Assembly (NCBI GenBank): GCA_051880615.1
Contig: JBJEOH010000061.1
Coordinates: forward strand, 132,560 to 196,559
Reading direction: 5' to 3'
Origin: UBA7067 sp051880615
GTDB lineage: Bacteria > Bacillota > Clostridia > Oscillospirales > Acutalibacteraceae
DNA: 64,000 bases
Shown here piece by piece: positions 30,492 to 39,146 of the stretch. Made by a program: the position numbers and the translations under genes. A model generated the notes under the pieces. The model saw nothing but the letters and a program-made list of their open reading frames with translations. It had not been told where the DNA came from and made no database searches. How positions within the stretch are numbered: the stretch's first letter is position 1; each line of letters starts with the position of its first letter.

Positions 30492-32360
30492 ATGAGAAAA
30501 ACGATGAAAAAAATCACATCAGTCCTGCTCGGTGCGGCGTTGGCTGTATCGACAACCGTATGCGCCTTTGCAGCTGAGAGTACGACAACTGACTTTTGCA
30601 TTAAGATTGTCCACACAAACGACATTCACGCAAGAGTTGAGGAGAACGCAAAAAGCGGAATTATCGGTATGCCGAAGCTTAAAAGCCTGATTGACAGCTT
30701 CACCGATGCTTCGGATATGGAATTGGTGCTTGATTCGGGCGATTTGTTCCACGGTCAGTCGATTGCAACGCTTGTCAAGGGTGAGTCTATAGCCGAGCTT
30801 GTAAAGGCGTGCGGCTATGACGCAATGACGGCAGGCAACCACGACTGGAACTATGGCAAGGACAGGCTCAAGGAGCTTGCGAAAATGGCTTCCGTTGAAA
30901 TGCTCACAGGCAATGTTGTTGACGAAAACGGCGAGCGTTTCTTTGACAATCAATACTATTTTGAAACCGCCGAGAAGAACGGTCAGGAGCTTAAGGTCGG
31001 TGTTTTCGGCGTAATTGACCCTGATATTTACAGTAAAACGGCTCAGGCGAATGTTGAGGGACTGACCTTTACAGACCCTGTCGCATACGCAAACAAGGCG
31101 TCAGCTGAGCTTGAGGAAATGGGCTGTGATGTTGTAATTGCTCTTACTCACACCTACAACCCAACTCAGCTTGCCGCAAGTGTTGACGGTGTTGATTTGT
31201 GGCTTGTAGGTCACGAGCATATCGACATAAACACAGAGGTTACAACCCCGGACGGCTCAAAATCATTGGTTGTTGAAAACGGCTGTTACCTCTATGAGGC
31301 CGGCTTAATCGACCTCGACTGCTCGCTTGATTCAGACGGCGAGGTTGCCGATATAAAAATTAATGCCGACAAGGCTGATTATTCAACCGCCGGCACGCTG
31401 GAGGAGAACGCACAGGTTAAGTCTGTGCTGGACGATATAAAGGCTCAGCAGAGCGTGATTTTAAATCAGGTTGTGGGCACATCTCCTGCCGAGCTTGACG
31501 GCGTGTGGGAAAATCTGAGAATTGACGAAACAAACCTCGGCAGAGCCGTAACCGACGCTTATCTGCTTGAAACGGGAGCTGACATAGCCTTTGAAAACGC
31601 AGGCGGTATCCGCGCGTCGGTAAAGCAGGGCGAGGTTACCTACGGCGACATAATCGGCGTAAGCCCGTTTGGAAATTACATTGTTACAAAGCAGATTACA
31701 GGCAGTCAGCTTAAGGAGATACTCGAAACAAGTATTGACATTCAGAAAAAGAGCATTTATGCTTATGAATCAGGGGAGTATGACGCTTGGCCCGAGAACA
31801 GCGGAAGCTATTTGCAGACAGGCGGCATAACCGCCCGGTATAACCTCGACCTTGAATACGGCAGCAGAGTAATCTCTGTTAAGGTAGGCGAACAGCCGCT
31901 TGACAACGACAAGCTTTACACAGTGGCTGCAAACAACTTTGTCGCTGTGTCTGAGTATTATCCTCAGCTTGCAAACGGCGAGGAAACAGGCGAATATTCA
32001 GCCTGTGACGAAGCGCTCATCAGGTATTTTTCACAGAGCGAGGATGTTATCTTAAGCAGCGTTACAACGCCGAGAATGGTTAAGACAAGCGCAACCGAGC
32101 CTGAAACCGACCCGACAGAGCCGACCGAGGCTACCGACCCGACAGGCGATACAGAGCCGACAACAGCAACCGAAAATCCGACAAATGCAACAAGCACACA
32201 GTCGGGCGCAACGGCAACAGCAACTCAGAGCACATCAAACAGCGTAAGCGGCACAGTGAAAACAGGCACAGCGCAGTTTGCAGCAGGTGCGGTTGTTGTA
32301 CTGTTGATTTCGGCAGGCGCGTTTTATGCGCTTCGCAGGAGAAAAAAAGTTGAGAGTTAA
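30492..32360 (+). CDS. Surface-anchored 5'-nucleotidase / cyclic-nucleotide phosphodiesterase
   Basis: The 622-residue exported enzyme has a signal peptide (about 1-27, ending AFA). A metallophosphatase domain (about 35-270) shows HTNDIHARVEE, DSGDLFHGQ and AGNHDWNYG metal ligands and the distal GHEH. The 5'-nucleotidase C-terminal domain (about 325-530) has ENAGGIRASVKQGEVTYGD and the substrate-stacking region. An acidic Thr/Pro linker and a C-terminal anchor (GTVKTGTAQ, helix, RRRKK) complete it. It releases phosphate and nucleosides from extracellular nucleotides for scavenging. The length is typical of UshA/YfkN-like single-unit enzymes. The final VES and stop codon fall in a heptamer-like GAGAGTT. 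It probably has its own transcript. Confidence 0.93.
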   Translation: MRKTMKKITSVLLGAALAVSTTVCAFAAESTTTDFCIKIVHTNDIHARVEENAKSGIIGMPKLKSLIDSFTDASDMELVLDSGDLFHGQSIATLVKGESIAELVKACGYDAMTAGNHDWNYGKDRLKELAKMASVEMLTGNVVDENGERFFDNQYYFETAEKNGQELKVGVFGVIDPDIYSKTAQANVEGLTFTDPVAYANKASAELEEMGCDVVIALTHTYNPTQLAASVDGVDLWLVGHEHIDINTEVTTPDGSKSLVVENGCYLYEAGLIDLDCSLDSDGEVADIKINADKADYSTAGTLEENAQVKSVLDDIKAQQSVILNQVVGTSPAELDGVWENLRIDETNLGRAVTDAYLLETGADIAFENAGGIRASVKQGEVTYGDIIGVSPFGNYIVTKQITGSQLKEILETSIDIQKKSIYAYESGEYDAWPENSGSYLQTGGITARYNLDLEYGSRVISVKVGEQPLDNDKLYTVAANNFVAVSEYYPQLANGEETGEYSACDEALIRYFSQSEDVILSSVTTPRMVKTSATEPETDPTEPTEATDPTGDTEPTTATENPTNATSTQSGATATATQSTSNSVSGTVKTGTAQFAAGAVVVLLISAGAFYALRRRKKVES

Positions 32361-32380
32361 GATGTAAACCTGCAACGAGT

Positions 32381-32496
32381 GTAGGGAACTGGCTTGCCTG
32401 TTACGGTTCGAATAGATGAATGTTATACCCTGTTATGATTTTGTTTAAAATCGTAGTTGCTACATCTATCCCGGAACGGTCAAGACCGTTCCCTAC
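32381..32496 (+). repeat. 116-bp palindromic intergenic element, copy 6
   Basis: Same termini. The left arm is GGAACTGGCTTGCCTGTTAC, with two stem mismatches. A pyrimidine heptamer tract (32526-32555) follows. Confidence 0.88.
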
Positions 32497-32608
32497 GAAT
32501 TCACGAACCCGTTACGAGTTCTTCTTATCTCCACTCTTCACTCTCCACTCTTAAATATTAGTTCATACATTACTAAAACCAACTTAAAAAATCGGAGGTA
32601 AAATTACA

Positions 32609-33328
32609 ATGATTTACGGTGCAATTTTAGCAGGCGGCAGCGGCACAAGAATGCACATCAGCTCAATGCCGAAGCAGTTTCTGCCGCTCGACAAAAAGCC
32701 AATCATCATTCACACTCTTGAAAAAATGCTGACCTGCAGCCGCTTTGACGCAATCTATCTCGGAATACACCCGAGCTGGATGTCGCATATGGCGGACCTG
32801 CTTGAAAAGTATGACCTTGACAGCGAAAAGGTTCATCTTGCGCCGGGCGGCGGAAGCCGCAACGACACGATTTTTAACATTATTGATGAGATTGAAAAGG
32901 ATTTCGGCAAAATTGAGGACGACGATATTATCGTAACCCACGACGCGGTAAGACCCTTTGTCACGCTCAGGATTCTTGAGGACAACATTAACGCCGCAAT
33001 AAACTTCGGCGCGTGTGACACCGTTGTTCCCGCAACCGACACCATTGTGAAATCGCACGACGGAGTTGATATATCCGAAATTCCCGACCGCAAAATTATG
33101 TATCAGGGGCAGACGCCGCAGAGCTTCAACATCAAGCTTTTAAAGGAGCTTTATGCAAAGCTTAAGCCGAGCGAAAAGGCTATACTCACCGACGCCTGCA
33201 AAATCTGCGTTATGAGAGGCGCACCCGTAAAGCTTGTTGACGGCGAAATCTCCAATATGAAAATCACCACGGTATCCGACTATAAAATAGCTCAGGTGCT
33301 TGTGGGAGGAGAAAAAGAAAGTGATTAA
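32609..33328 (+). CDS. tarI: D-ribitol-5-phosphate cytidylyltransferase (TarI/IspD family)
   Basis: The 239-residue product is an IspD-superfamily cytidylyltransferase with GAILAGGSGTRMHISSMPKQ (CTP-binding loop, residues 4-23), HDAVRPFVT and PATDTIVKS. It makes CDP-ribitol from CTP and ribitol-5-phosphate (TarI) or, in the sister family, CDP-methylerythritol (IspD). The TarI reading is chosen because the overlapping next gene is a TarJ-type reductase, the classical partner. The start follows CGGAGG. The stop overlaps the downstream start by 8 bases, indicating translational coupling. Confidence 0.9.
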   Translation: MIYGAILAGGSGTRMHISSMPKQFLPLDKKPIIIHTLEKMLTCSRFDAIYLGIHPSWMSHMADLLEKYDLDSEKVHLAPGGGSRNDTIFNIIDEIEKDFGKIEDDDIIVTHDAVRPFVTLRILEDNINAAINFGACDTVVPATDTIVKSHDGVDISEIPDRKIMYQGQTPQSFNIKLLKELYAKLKPSEKAILTDACKICVMRGAPVKLVDGEISNMKITTVSDYKIAQVLVGGEKESD

Positions 33329-34334
33329 TTATATATATCAGCTTGTAAATCCTCAGTTTATATCGGTTAAATATGAGGATACAAATATTGACGGCAATGT
33401 GCTTGTAAGACCGAAATATATGTCGATTTGCCAGGCGGACCAGCGCTATTACCTCGGCAACCGAGATTTGAAAACACTGTCGAAAAAGCTGCCTATGGCG
33501 CTTATTCACGAGTGCTGCGGCGAGGTGTTGTCGGACAAAAGCGGCACCTTCAAGCAGGGTGACCGCGTTGTGCTTATTCCGAATGTACCGGGGCCTGAGC
33601 GCGAGGGGATTTTTGAAAATTACAGCGAAGGCTCGCACTTTTTGTCAAGCGGCTACGACGGCTTTATGTGTGAGTTTGTGGCTATGCAGCCTAATCAGCT
33701 TGTCGCAGTGCCTGACATTCCGTGCCAGACAGCGACTATGTGCGAGCTGTTCAGCGTGGCTCTGCACGCAGTAAAGCGCTTTGATATGACCGCGCATCAG
33801 TACCGCGACACCATTGGTATATGGGGTGACGGCAGTATGGCGTTTATGATAGCCTGCGCGCTTAAGGCGAAGATGCCCAAAAGCAGGATTGTTGTTGTCG
33901 GCAAAAACGCGCGCAAGCTCTCGCGCTTTTCATTCGTATCCGAAACATACTTAACATACACAGTTCCGCCCGAGCTTAAGGTTGACCACGCCTTTGAGTG
34001 TGCAGGCGGCGAGGGCTGCTATGACGCAATAAGAGATATTATTGCACACATAAGACCGCAGGGGACTATCGGACTTTTAGGCGTGAGCGAGAACTATGTG
34101 TCGATAGACACAAGAAATATCCTCGAAAAGGGTCTTACGCTTGTCGGCAGCAGCCGCAGCGGCAGAGCAGAATTTTTAGAGGCTGCTCAGCTTATGAAAA
34201 GCCAGAGAATACGCCGCAGACTCGGCACAATCATACACGAGGACGAGCCTGTGAAGTCGATTTCGGATATACACAGAGTTTTTGCAACCGACCTCAATAC
34301 ACCGTTCAAGACGGTGTTTGAGTGGAGATTGTAA
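33321..34334 (+). CDS. tarJ: Ribulose-5-phosphate reductase (TarJ-like)
   Basis: The 337-residue zinc-dependent medium-chain dehydrogenase begins at GTG 33321, behind GGGAGGAG. It shows HECCGEVLSDKSGTFKQGDR (catalytic zone), the nucleotide-binding GIWGDGSMAFMIACAL (about 167-182) and HIRPQGTIGLLGVSENY. TarJ reduces ribulose-5-phosphate to ribitol-5-phosphate with NADPH, feeding TarI. The overlap with tarI supports co-expression. With the nearby licD-like gene, this gives a complete route from ribulose-5-P to a ribitol-phosphate decorated surface glycan. No canonical TarK/TarL polymerase is seen. Confidence 0.9.
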   Translation: MINYIYQLVNPQFISVKYEDTNIDGNVLVRPKYMSICQADQRYYLGNRDLKTLSKKLPMALIHECCGEVLSDKSGTFKQGDRVVLIPNVPGPEREGIFENYSEGSHFLSSGYDGFMCEFVAMQPNQLVAVPDIPCQTATMCELFSVALHAVKRFDMTAHQYRDTIGIWGDGSMAFMIACALKAKMPKSRIVVVGKNARKLSRFSFVSETYLTYTVPPELKVDHAFECAGGEGCYDAIRDIIAHIRPQGTIGLLGVSENYVSIDTRNILEKGLTLVGSSRSGRAEFLEAAQLMKSQRIRRRLGTIIHEDEPVKSISDIHRVFATDLNTPFKTVFEWRL

Positions 34335-34337
34335 TTT

Positions 34338-34366
34338 TTGACAATTTTTTTACAGTAATGTATAAT
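34338..34366 (+). promoter_or_regulatory. Consensus promoter upstream of the LCP gene
   Basis: TTGACA (34338-34343), 17 bases, TATAAT (34361-34366): a near-perfect sigma-A promoter directly after tarJ. It would transcribe about 230 bases of repeat-filled leader before the LCP gene. Confidence 0.7.
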
Positions 34367-34481
34367 CATGAAAAAGAGTGGAGAGTGAAGAGTGAAGAGT
34401 AGCAACGAGCATAGGCTCCCTTTGAAGGATACTATCCGACCTTTTTCTTAAATCAAAGAGCCGCTTGCGGCTCTCACCACA

Positions 34482-34530
34482 ATTATGCATTATGTATTAT
34501 GCATTATGCATTACTCTAAACTCTCAAAAG
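34482..34530. repeat. Heptamer tract with unit ATTATGC
   Basis: ATTATGC, ATTATGT, ATTATGC, ATTATGC, ATTACTC, TAAACTC: again strict 7-base spacing with a different unit. The gap 34335-34599 also holds AGAGTGG units (34376-34400), a remnant GGCTCCCTTT repeat and a GCCGC-TT-GCGGC hairpin. Confidence 0.85.
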
Positions 34531-34599
34531 CCTTAGTCTGTTAAACAATATATTATTCATTAGTACCGCATTGCGGTGCAACAAAGGGGATATCAGACG

Positions 34600-35679
34600 A
34601 TGAAGAAGAGCAAAGAAAAAACAGCCGTAAAAGGCGTAAAAAAAGCGTTTGGCGTTAAAAAGGCATTCGCCCTTGTCGGCTGTCTTGTCGCGGCGGTAGT
34701 TGGCGTTGGTCTTGTGTATGTTTATAACACATTAGCCTCGGTGAACTACAAGTACATTGAGGACACCAACAATAAAACCGACAGCGGCTTGCCGACGAGC
34801 GACACAATGAATACAAACCTTGCAAGCGATGAACTGCTCAACGACCCACAGATACTCAATATTATGCTTTTCGGTGAGGATCACCGCAAGGCGGGTGAGG
34901 ATCACGGCAGAAGCGATACAATGATAATGCTCAGTATCGACAACCGCCACAAAAAGCTCAAGATGACATCGTTTCTGAGGGATTTGTATGTCAATATCCC
35001 CGGCTACGGTCAGGATAAGCTCAACGCCGCCTACACCTACGGCGGACCGGCGCTTTCCATTCAGACCATTGAAACAAACTTCGGCATAAATATTGACCGC
35101 TATGCTGTTGTTGACTTCAGCGCGTTCAAGGAAATTATCGACATTCTCGGCGGTGTTGACATAGAGCTTACCTCTGAGGAGATTGCCTACATCAACTGGC
35201 AGAGCTATATTAACAATCAGACAGAAGAGAGAAACGAGCTTCCCGAAATAGCCGGAGTAACCCACCTAAACGGCAGACAGGCACTGTGGTATGCGCGTAA
35301 CAGAGGCTATGAGGAGGAAGATCACCCCGAGGTTGTTATCCCGGGCAACGATTTTGAGAGAACCTCAAGGCAGAGAAAGCTGCTTGAAACTCTGCTGGGA
35401 GAGTTTAAGCAGGCTGACATCGGGCAGATTGTGCAAATCGTTTCAAAGATAGGCCCGATGATTACAACGAACCTTAAAAAGGACGAGATAACAACGCTTG
35501 TTGCAAACTCGCTGACATATTTAAGCTATGATTTTGAGGAGTACCGCGTTCCCGAGGACGAGCTGTTCGAGTACGGCTGGACAGACGACGGACAGTCGAT
35601 AGTTGTTCTCAAGGACTGGTACATCCAGCGCAAGAACCTCGCACTGTTTGTGTTTGAAAGCTCGGTGCAGGGAAGCTGA
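34600..35679 (+). CDS. LytR-CpsA-Psr (LCP) family glycopolymer transferase
   Basis: The 359-residue protein starts at ATG 34600 (MKKSKEKTAVKG), with GGGG upstream. It has a basic cytoplasmic tail, one membrane helix (about 27-47) and the extracytoplasmic LCP domain (about 85-330). The signatures NIMLFGEDHR, GRSDTMIMLSID, KMTSFLRDLYVNIPGYGQDK and ARNRGYEEEDH are all present. LCP enzymes ligate lipid-linked wall polymers to peptidoglycan. Following licD, tarI and tarJ, it is the likely final attachment step for the polymer made here. A clear terminator follows. Confidence 0.93.
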   Translation: MKKSKEKTAVKGVKKAFGVKKAFALVGCLVAAVVGVGLVYVYNTLASVNYKYIEDTNNKTDSGLPTSDTMNTNLASDELLNDPQILNIMLFGEDHRKAGEDHGRSDTMIMLSIDNRHKKLKMTSFLRDLYVNIPGYGQDKLNAAYTYGGPALSIQTIETNFGINIDRYAVVDFSAFKEIIDILGGVDIELTSEEIAYINWQSYINNQTEERNELPEIAGVTHLNGRQALWYARNRGYEEEDHPEVVIPGNDFERTSRQRKLLETLLGEFKQADIGQIVQIVSKIGPMITTNLKKDEITTLVANSLTYLSYDFEEYRVPEDELFEYGWTDDGQSIVVLKDWYIQRKNLALFVFESSVQGS

Positions 35680-35682
35680 TAA

Positions 35683-35716
35683 AAAGGGTTGCCTTTCGGC
35701 AGCCCTTTTTTTAATG
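35683..35716 (+). terminator. Terminator of the LCP gene
   Basis: AAAGGGTTGCC-TTTC-GGCAGCCCTTT followed by more T. Confidence 0.9.
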
Positions 35717-35938
35717 AATGATGAATATTGAATAATTGTGGTTGTCGCAGCTGCGCTGTGTCAAAAACCGAACATCGCCCGAAAATCAACCAAAAAAGTT
35801 CATTATAACTCTTGAAATGAAAATAATTCACATCTATAATAATATTAGAACATATGTTCGGATAATTCATATGCTCTTATTATTAAGCAAGACGGCGGCT
35901 TATTCGCAAAAATGCCGCGGTGAATCGGAGGAATGATA

Positions 35939-36172
35939 ATGAACTATATCGAATGGGCAAACGAGTATTATCTTGAATCGCAAAAGCTTCAGGAAAAAAT
36001 CACGGCGCTGAATGCCGAGCTTAAATCACGCAGCCGCAGAGATGAAAACGGAGTGCTTGCATTGAAGCACAGAATTGCGGTTTTGTACTCAATGTATCTC
36101 GACTGCGTGCATACGGCACAGGTTTTAAGCAGCAGAGGAGGGTGTAAATATGCCGAAAAAATTGACGCTTGA
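35939..36172 (+). CDS. Small coiled-coil protein of unknown function
   Basis: This 77-residue product (MNYIEWANEYYLESQKLQEK...) starts behind CGGAGG. It is highly helical and charged (two heptad-like stretches, about 12-30 and 42-60), with no membrane segment or motif I recognise. Its stop overlaps the start of a sigma-region-4-like gene by 23 bases, so the two are coupled. Paired helical-protein and HTH genes of this size occur in integrated phages and elements of Ruminococcaceae; that origin is inference. An upstream AT-rich stretch (35820-35880) may hold the promoter. Confidence 0.6.
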   Translation: MNYIEWANEYYLESQKLQEKITALNAELKSRSRRDENGVLALKHRIAVLYSMYLDCVHTAQVLSSRGGCKYAEKIDA

Positions 36173-36446
36173 CGATTTTATGCTGAATATCGCAAGTGTG
36201 CGCCGCTACAACGAGCAAGGCGATAACCGCGACAAAATCGGTATAATGAAAAGCTTTTTAAATAAGGCGTTTGAGTGTGAGCTTACCGACAAGCAGAAAC
36301 GCTATCTTGCAGGCTACTACTTTGACGGAAAAACAATGCGCGAGCTTGCGGGGCAGTTCGGTGTGAGCGAGTCGAACATTTCAAAAACAATAAAACGGGC
36401 AATCAGCACGCTGAAAGCCCGTTCGGTTTATCTAAATCTTAATTAA
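36150..36446 (+). CDS. Sigma-70 region 4-like helix-turn-helix protein
   Basis: This 98-residue protein has a C-terminal helix-turn-helix (ELTDKQKRYLAGYYFDGKTM RELAGQFGVSESNISKTIKR, about residues 49-88). It is typical of sigma region 4 or phage ArpU-like regulators: TMRELAGQFGVSESNISKTI fits the LxxIAxxLGVSxxxVSRxL pattern. No sigma region 2 is present, so it is not a full sigma factor. It probably binds DNA as a small regulator. It overlaps the upstream coiled-coil gene and is convergent with a Cys-rich small gene, whose stop lies 3 bases inside. Confidence 0.7.
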   Translation: MPKKLTLDDFMLNIASVRRYNEQGDNRDKIGIMKSFLNKAFECELTDKQKRYLAGYYFDGKTMRELAGQFGVSESNISKTIKRAISTLKARSVYLNLN

Positions 36447-36670
36447 AGCTCAAAATCCTTTGGGTCGAACTTTGGCAGAAGCGGAGAAGCCTTTGGCACA
36501 CGCAAAAGAGGGTTATACTTAAAGCCCTTGCACCTGCCGTCAATGATTTCCCTCTTTTTTGAGCAAATCAGCACACTGTTGCCGCCGTCAATGCAGTTGT
36601 CGCAGTACGAGCAGTCGGGCGCAATGCTGTTTCCGAAAAGCTTTTTAAACATCGAATCAGTCCTTAACAT
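36443..36670 (-). CDS. Small Cys-rich protein of unknown function
   Basis: The 75-residue product (MLRTDSMFKKLFGNSIAPDC...) contains CSYCDNC, then a single Cys about 13 residues on, and GRCKGF. This could form one zinc or Fe-S site. The C-terminus is Pro/Leu rich (LLRVPKASPLLPKFDPKDFEL). The start at 36670 follows GGAG with 6-base spacing. I do not recognise a named family. It overlaps the stop of the convergent HTH gene by a few bases. Confidence 0.6.
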   Translation of the reverse strand: MLRTDSMFKKLFGNSIAPDCSYCDNCIDGGNSVLICSKKREIIDGRCKGFKYNPLLRVPKASPLLPKFDPKDFEL

Positions 36671-36828
36671 AAAATCTCCGCTTGTATTATATCATCTTTC
36701 ATTTTATAATGTAAAGCGAAAAGAGAAAATTATATGAAGAGTGAAGAGTGGAGAGTGAAGAGCTGGTTGTCGCTGCTGCGCTGCTCCTTGAATTAAAAAT
36801 TCACTCTCTAATCTTCACTCTCAACTCT

Positions 36829-36844
36829 GCGGTGCTTGCACCGC
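36829..36844. repeat. Hairpin joined to heptamers, GCGGTGC stem
   Basis: GCGGTGC-TT-GCACCGC directly follows CACTCTCAACTCT heptamers and ends 22 bases before the PgeF start codon. The same hairpin recurs at 58634-58649 after ATTCTTCACT units. Confidence 0.8.
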
Positions 36845-36865
36845 ACAATATTAGGAGTGATACTT

Positions 36866-37708
36866 TTGAAATTTGAAAGCTCGGTTATGAATCTTAACAA
36901 CGCCGACGGTGCGGCTTACCTGACATATAAATCCCTTGAGGAGATACCGTTTATCAATCACGCCTTTTCGACAAGGCTCGGCGGAGTAAGCAAGGGTGAG
37001 TTTGAGTCGATGAATTTAAGCTTCGGCAGGGGTGACAGCGACGAATGTGTACACGAGAACTACCGCCGCATATGCAAAAGCGCAGGCTTTGAGTATGACA
37101 GCCTTGTCGCCTCGGCGCAGGACCACCACACCTTTGTGCGCTGTGTGACGAAAGAAAACTGCGGCGTGGGTATTTACAAGCCGAGAGATATGCAGAGCGT
37201 TGACGCACTTGTGACGAATGAGCCGGGCGTTACGCTCGTTACATATTACGCCGACTGTACGCCGCTTTTCTTTGTCGATACCAAAAAGCAGGTTATCGCA
37301 CTTGCACACGCAGGCTGGAGAGGAACTGTCGGCAGAATAGGCGGCGAGGTTATAAAGACAATGCACGATAATTACGGCTGTGACCCGAAGGACATAAAAT
37401 GCGCCATAGGTCCGGCAATTTCAAAGTGCTGCTACGAGGTTGACGAGGACTGCTGCAAGCACTTCAAGGCTCTCACCGATTTAGAGCGTGAACGATTTAT
37501 CTTTCCGAAGGAAAACGGTAAGTATATGATTGATTTGCTCGAAACGAACAGGCAGGTTCTTGTTCACGCAGGAGTGCCGCAGGAAAATATAACGCTCAGC
37601 GATGTCTGCACACGCTGTAATAGCGAGCTTTTGTGGTCGCACAGAGCAACAGGCGGCAAACGAGGCGGAATGGCGGCGTTTATGTCGCTGTGCGACGATG
37701 AAGAGTGA
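36866..37708 (+). CDS. pgeF: PgeF/YfiH family (polyphenol oxidase-like) protein
   Basis: The 280-residue product starts at TTG 36866 (MKFESSVMNLNNADG), with AGGAGTG 8-10 bases upstream. A longer start at 36836 would lie in the hairpin and lacks a site. Family marks are FSTRLGGVSKGEFESMNLSF, TYYADCTPLFFVDTKK, the zinc motif LAHAGWRGTVGRIGGEV (about residues 147-163) and SDVCTRCNSELLWSHRATGG. Proteins of this family act as peptidoglycan amino-acid editing enzymes (PgeF) or as purine nucleoside enzymes (as in mammalian FAMIN); both have been reported. The stop TGA is the first heptamer unit of the following repeat. Confidence 0.9.
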   Translation: MKFESSVMNLNNADGAAYLTYKSLEEIPFINHAFSTRLGGVSKGEFESMNLSFGRGDSDECVHENYRRICKSAGFEYDSLVASAQDHHTFVRCVTKENCGVGIYKPRDMQSVDALVTNEPGVTLVTYYADCTPLFFVDTKKQVIALAHAGWRGTVGRIGGEVIKTMHDNYGCDPKDIKCAIGPAISKCCYEVDEDCCKHFKALTDLERERFIFPKENGKYMIDLLETNRQVLVHAGVPQENITLSDVCTRCNSELLWSHRATGGKRGGMAAFMSLCDDEE

Positions 37709-37845
37709 AGAGTGGAGAGTGGAGAGTGGAGAGTGGAGAGTGGAGAGTGGAGAGTGAAGAGTGAAGAGAGAAAAGAGAAGAGAGAAGAGAGAAAAGAGAA
37801 GAGAGAAGAGAGAAAAGAGAAGAGAGAAGAGAGAAAAGAGAAGAG
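37702..37845. repeat. Long heptamer tract, AGAGTGG changing to AGAGAAA/AGAGAAG
   Basis: Eight AGAGTGG/AGAGTGA units pass into about ten AGAGAAA/AGAGAAG units with the same period. The rest of the 418-base gap holds a reversed 116-bp element (37915-38030), a GCCGC-TT-GCGGC hairpin near 38066 and ACTAAAC heptamers (38091-38112). Confidence 0.92.
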
Positions 37846-37914
37846 AATTGGTTGTCGCCTTGCGGCTCTTAAATTAAAATATGTAAGGCAACTTCTGTTA
37901 CCTGAAACGAGGTT

Positions 37915-38030
37915 GTAGGGAACGGTCTTGACCGTTCTGGGATAGGCGCAGTTACTACGATTTTAAACAAAAACGGGATAGAGTAAAACATCCGGCAGAG
38001 CGAGCCGGAACAGGCAAGCCAGTTCCCTAC
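37915..38030 (-). repeat. 116-bp palindromic intergenic element, copy 7 (reversed)
   Basis: The GGAACGGTCTTGACCGTTCT arm comes first and the GGAACAGGCAAGCCAGTTCC arm last. Confidence 0.88.
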
Positions 38031-38126
38031 GAACTCACAGACTCGTTACGAGTATTACTTCATTCAAAGAGCCGCTTGCGGCAACAACCTACACTAAACA
38101 CTAAACACTACCAAGGAAGTGGAATT

Positions 38127-39026
38127 TTGGCTAAAAGAAGAGACGGTCTTGAATATTTTCCGTTTGATGTTGTTATGGACGACAAATACGCGCTTATCGA
38201 GGCGGAGTTCGGCTTGAACGGCTTTGCCGTTTTAGTAAAGCTGTTACAGAAAATCTACGGCGAACGAGGATATTACTGCGAGTGGCAGCCCGAGAATATG
38301 ATTCTCTTTTCGCACAAAATCGGGCAGACTAACGAGCTTGTGTGCAAGGTTGTCGACGCCGCCGTAAAACGAGGTATTTTTGACGGCGAAATGTTCAGCC
38401 GTTATCATATTCTTACATCAAAAAGCATACAGGAAATCTATTTTGCAGCTGCATCACGCCGCAGAGAAAACTACGCCGAAAGCCGTTATCTTTTGCTGTC
38501 AGAGGAAGAGCTTCCGAAAAATGTAAACATAAACGGCGAAAATGTCAACACAAATGCAAAAAATGTTGACACAAACGCAGAAAATGATGACACAACGGAA
38601 CAAAGGAAAGGAAAGGAAAGTAAAGGAAAGCAAAGTAAAGTAAAGGAGAGTAAAGGAAAGGAAAGCAAAGCAGCAGCCGGCGACGATTCAGCTCCTGAGG
38701 ACGCAGTGCGCCTGTTTGAGCAGATATGCCCTCGGCTTGACTGCACCCTTACGCCGGCTGCAAGAGAAAATATCATAACAGCACAACAAAACGGAATTGA
38801 CTTTAAGGAGCTGTTCAGTCGGATTGACCGATCAGACTTTCTGTCAGGCAGAAACGGAAAGTGGCAATGCTCGCTTGATTGGGCGGTAAACAAGAGCAAC
38901 GCCGATAAGGTGCTTAGCGGACGCTACGACAACGGCAGATACGATAACGGCACATCGGCAGCCGAAGTGCGGCGAAAGCCGTCGTATAACATAGCCGAAA
39001 TTGAGGCGCTTGACGAGTTTAAGTGA
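38127..39026 (+). CDS. Replication-initiation-like protein (DUF4373/Lin1244-type N-terminus)
   Basis: The 299-residue product starts at TTG 38127, behind AGGAAGTGG. The N-terminal 110 residues (GLEYFPFDVVMDDKYALIEA, GLNGFAVLVKLLQKIYGERG, QTNELVCKVVDAAVKRGIFD) match the DUF4373/Lin1244-Lin1753 winged-helix domain found in phage and plasmid replisome organisers. A low-complexity Lys/Asn/Glu linker (about 145-190, DNA rich in AAAGG repeats) leads to a C-terminal segment (TPAARENIITAQQNGIDFKE, GKWQCSLDWAVNKSNADKVL) like the DNA-binding end of such proteins. It may be a domesticated phage gene; no phage structural genes are nearby. A role in helicase loading is family inference. Confidence 0.75.
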   Translation: MAKRRDGLEYFPFDVVMDDKYALIEAEFGLNGFAVLVKLLQKIYGERGYYCEWQPENMILFSHKIGQTNELVCKVVDAAVKRGIFDGEMFSRYHILTSKSIQEIYFAAASRRRENYAESRYLLLSEEELPKNVNINGENVNTNAKNVDTNAENDDTTEQRKGKESKGKQSKVKESKGKESKAAAGDDSAPEDAVRLFEQICPRLDCTLTPAARENIITAQQNGIDFKELFSRIDRSDFLSGRNGKWQCSLDWAVNKSNADKVLSGRYDNGRYDNGTSAAEVRRKPSYNIAEIEALDEFK

Positions 39027-39146
39027 GTACTTGTAATGACTGTTAAAAAATCACAACAAAATTCTTACAGATTTGTGCAGATGATTGACTATGTTTTCCT
39101 TCGGTGATAGTATATTTGTATCAAATACGAAAAGAGGGATTTAGTT

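Noticed and set aside
37712..37918. 68-codon frame of EERKEKREERKEK type after PgeF
   Set aside because: It is only the heptamer tract read in frame; there is no ribosome site beyond the repeat and no protein-like composition.
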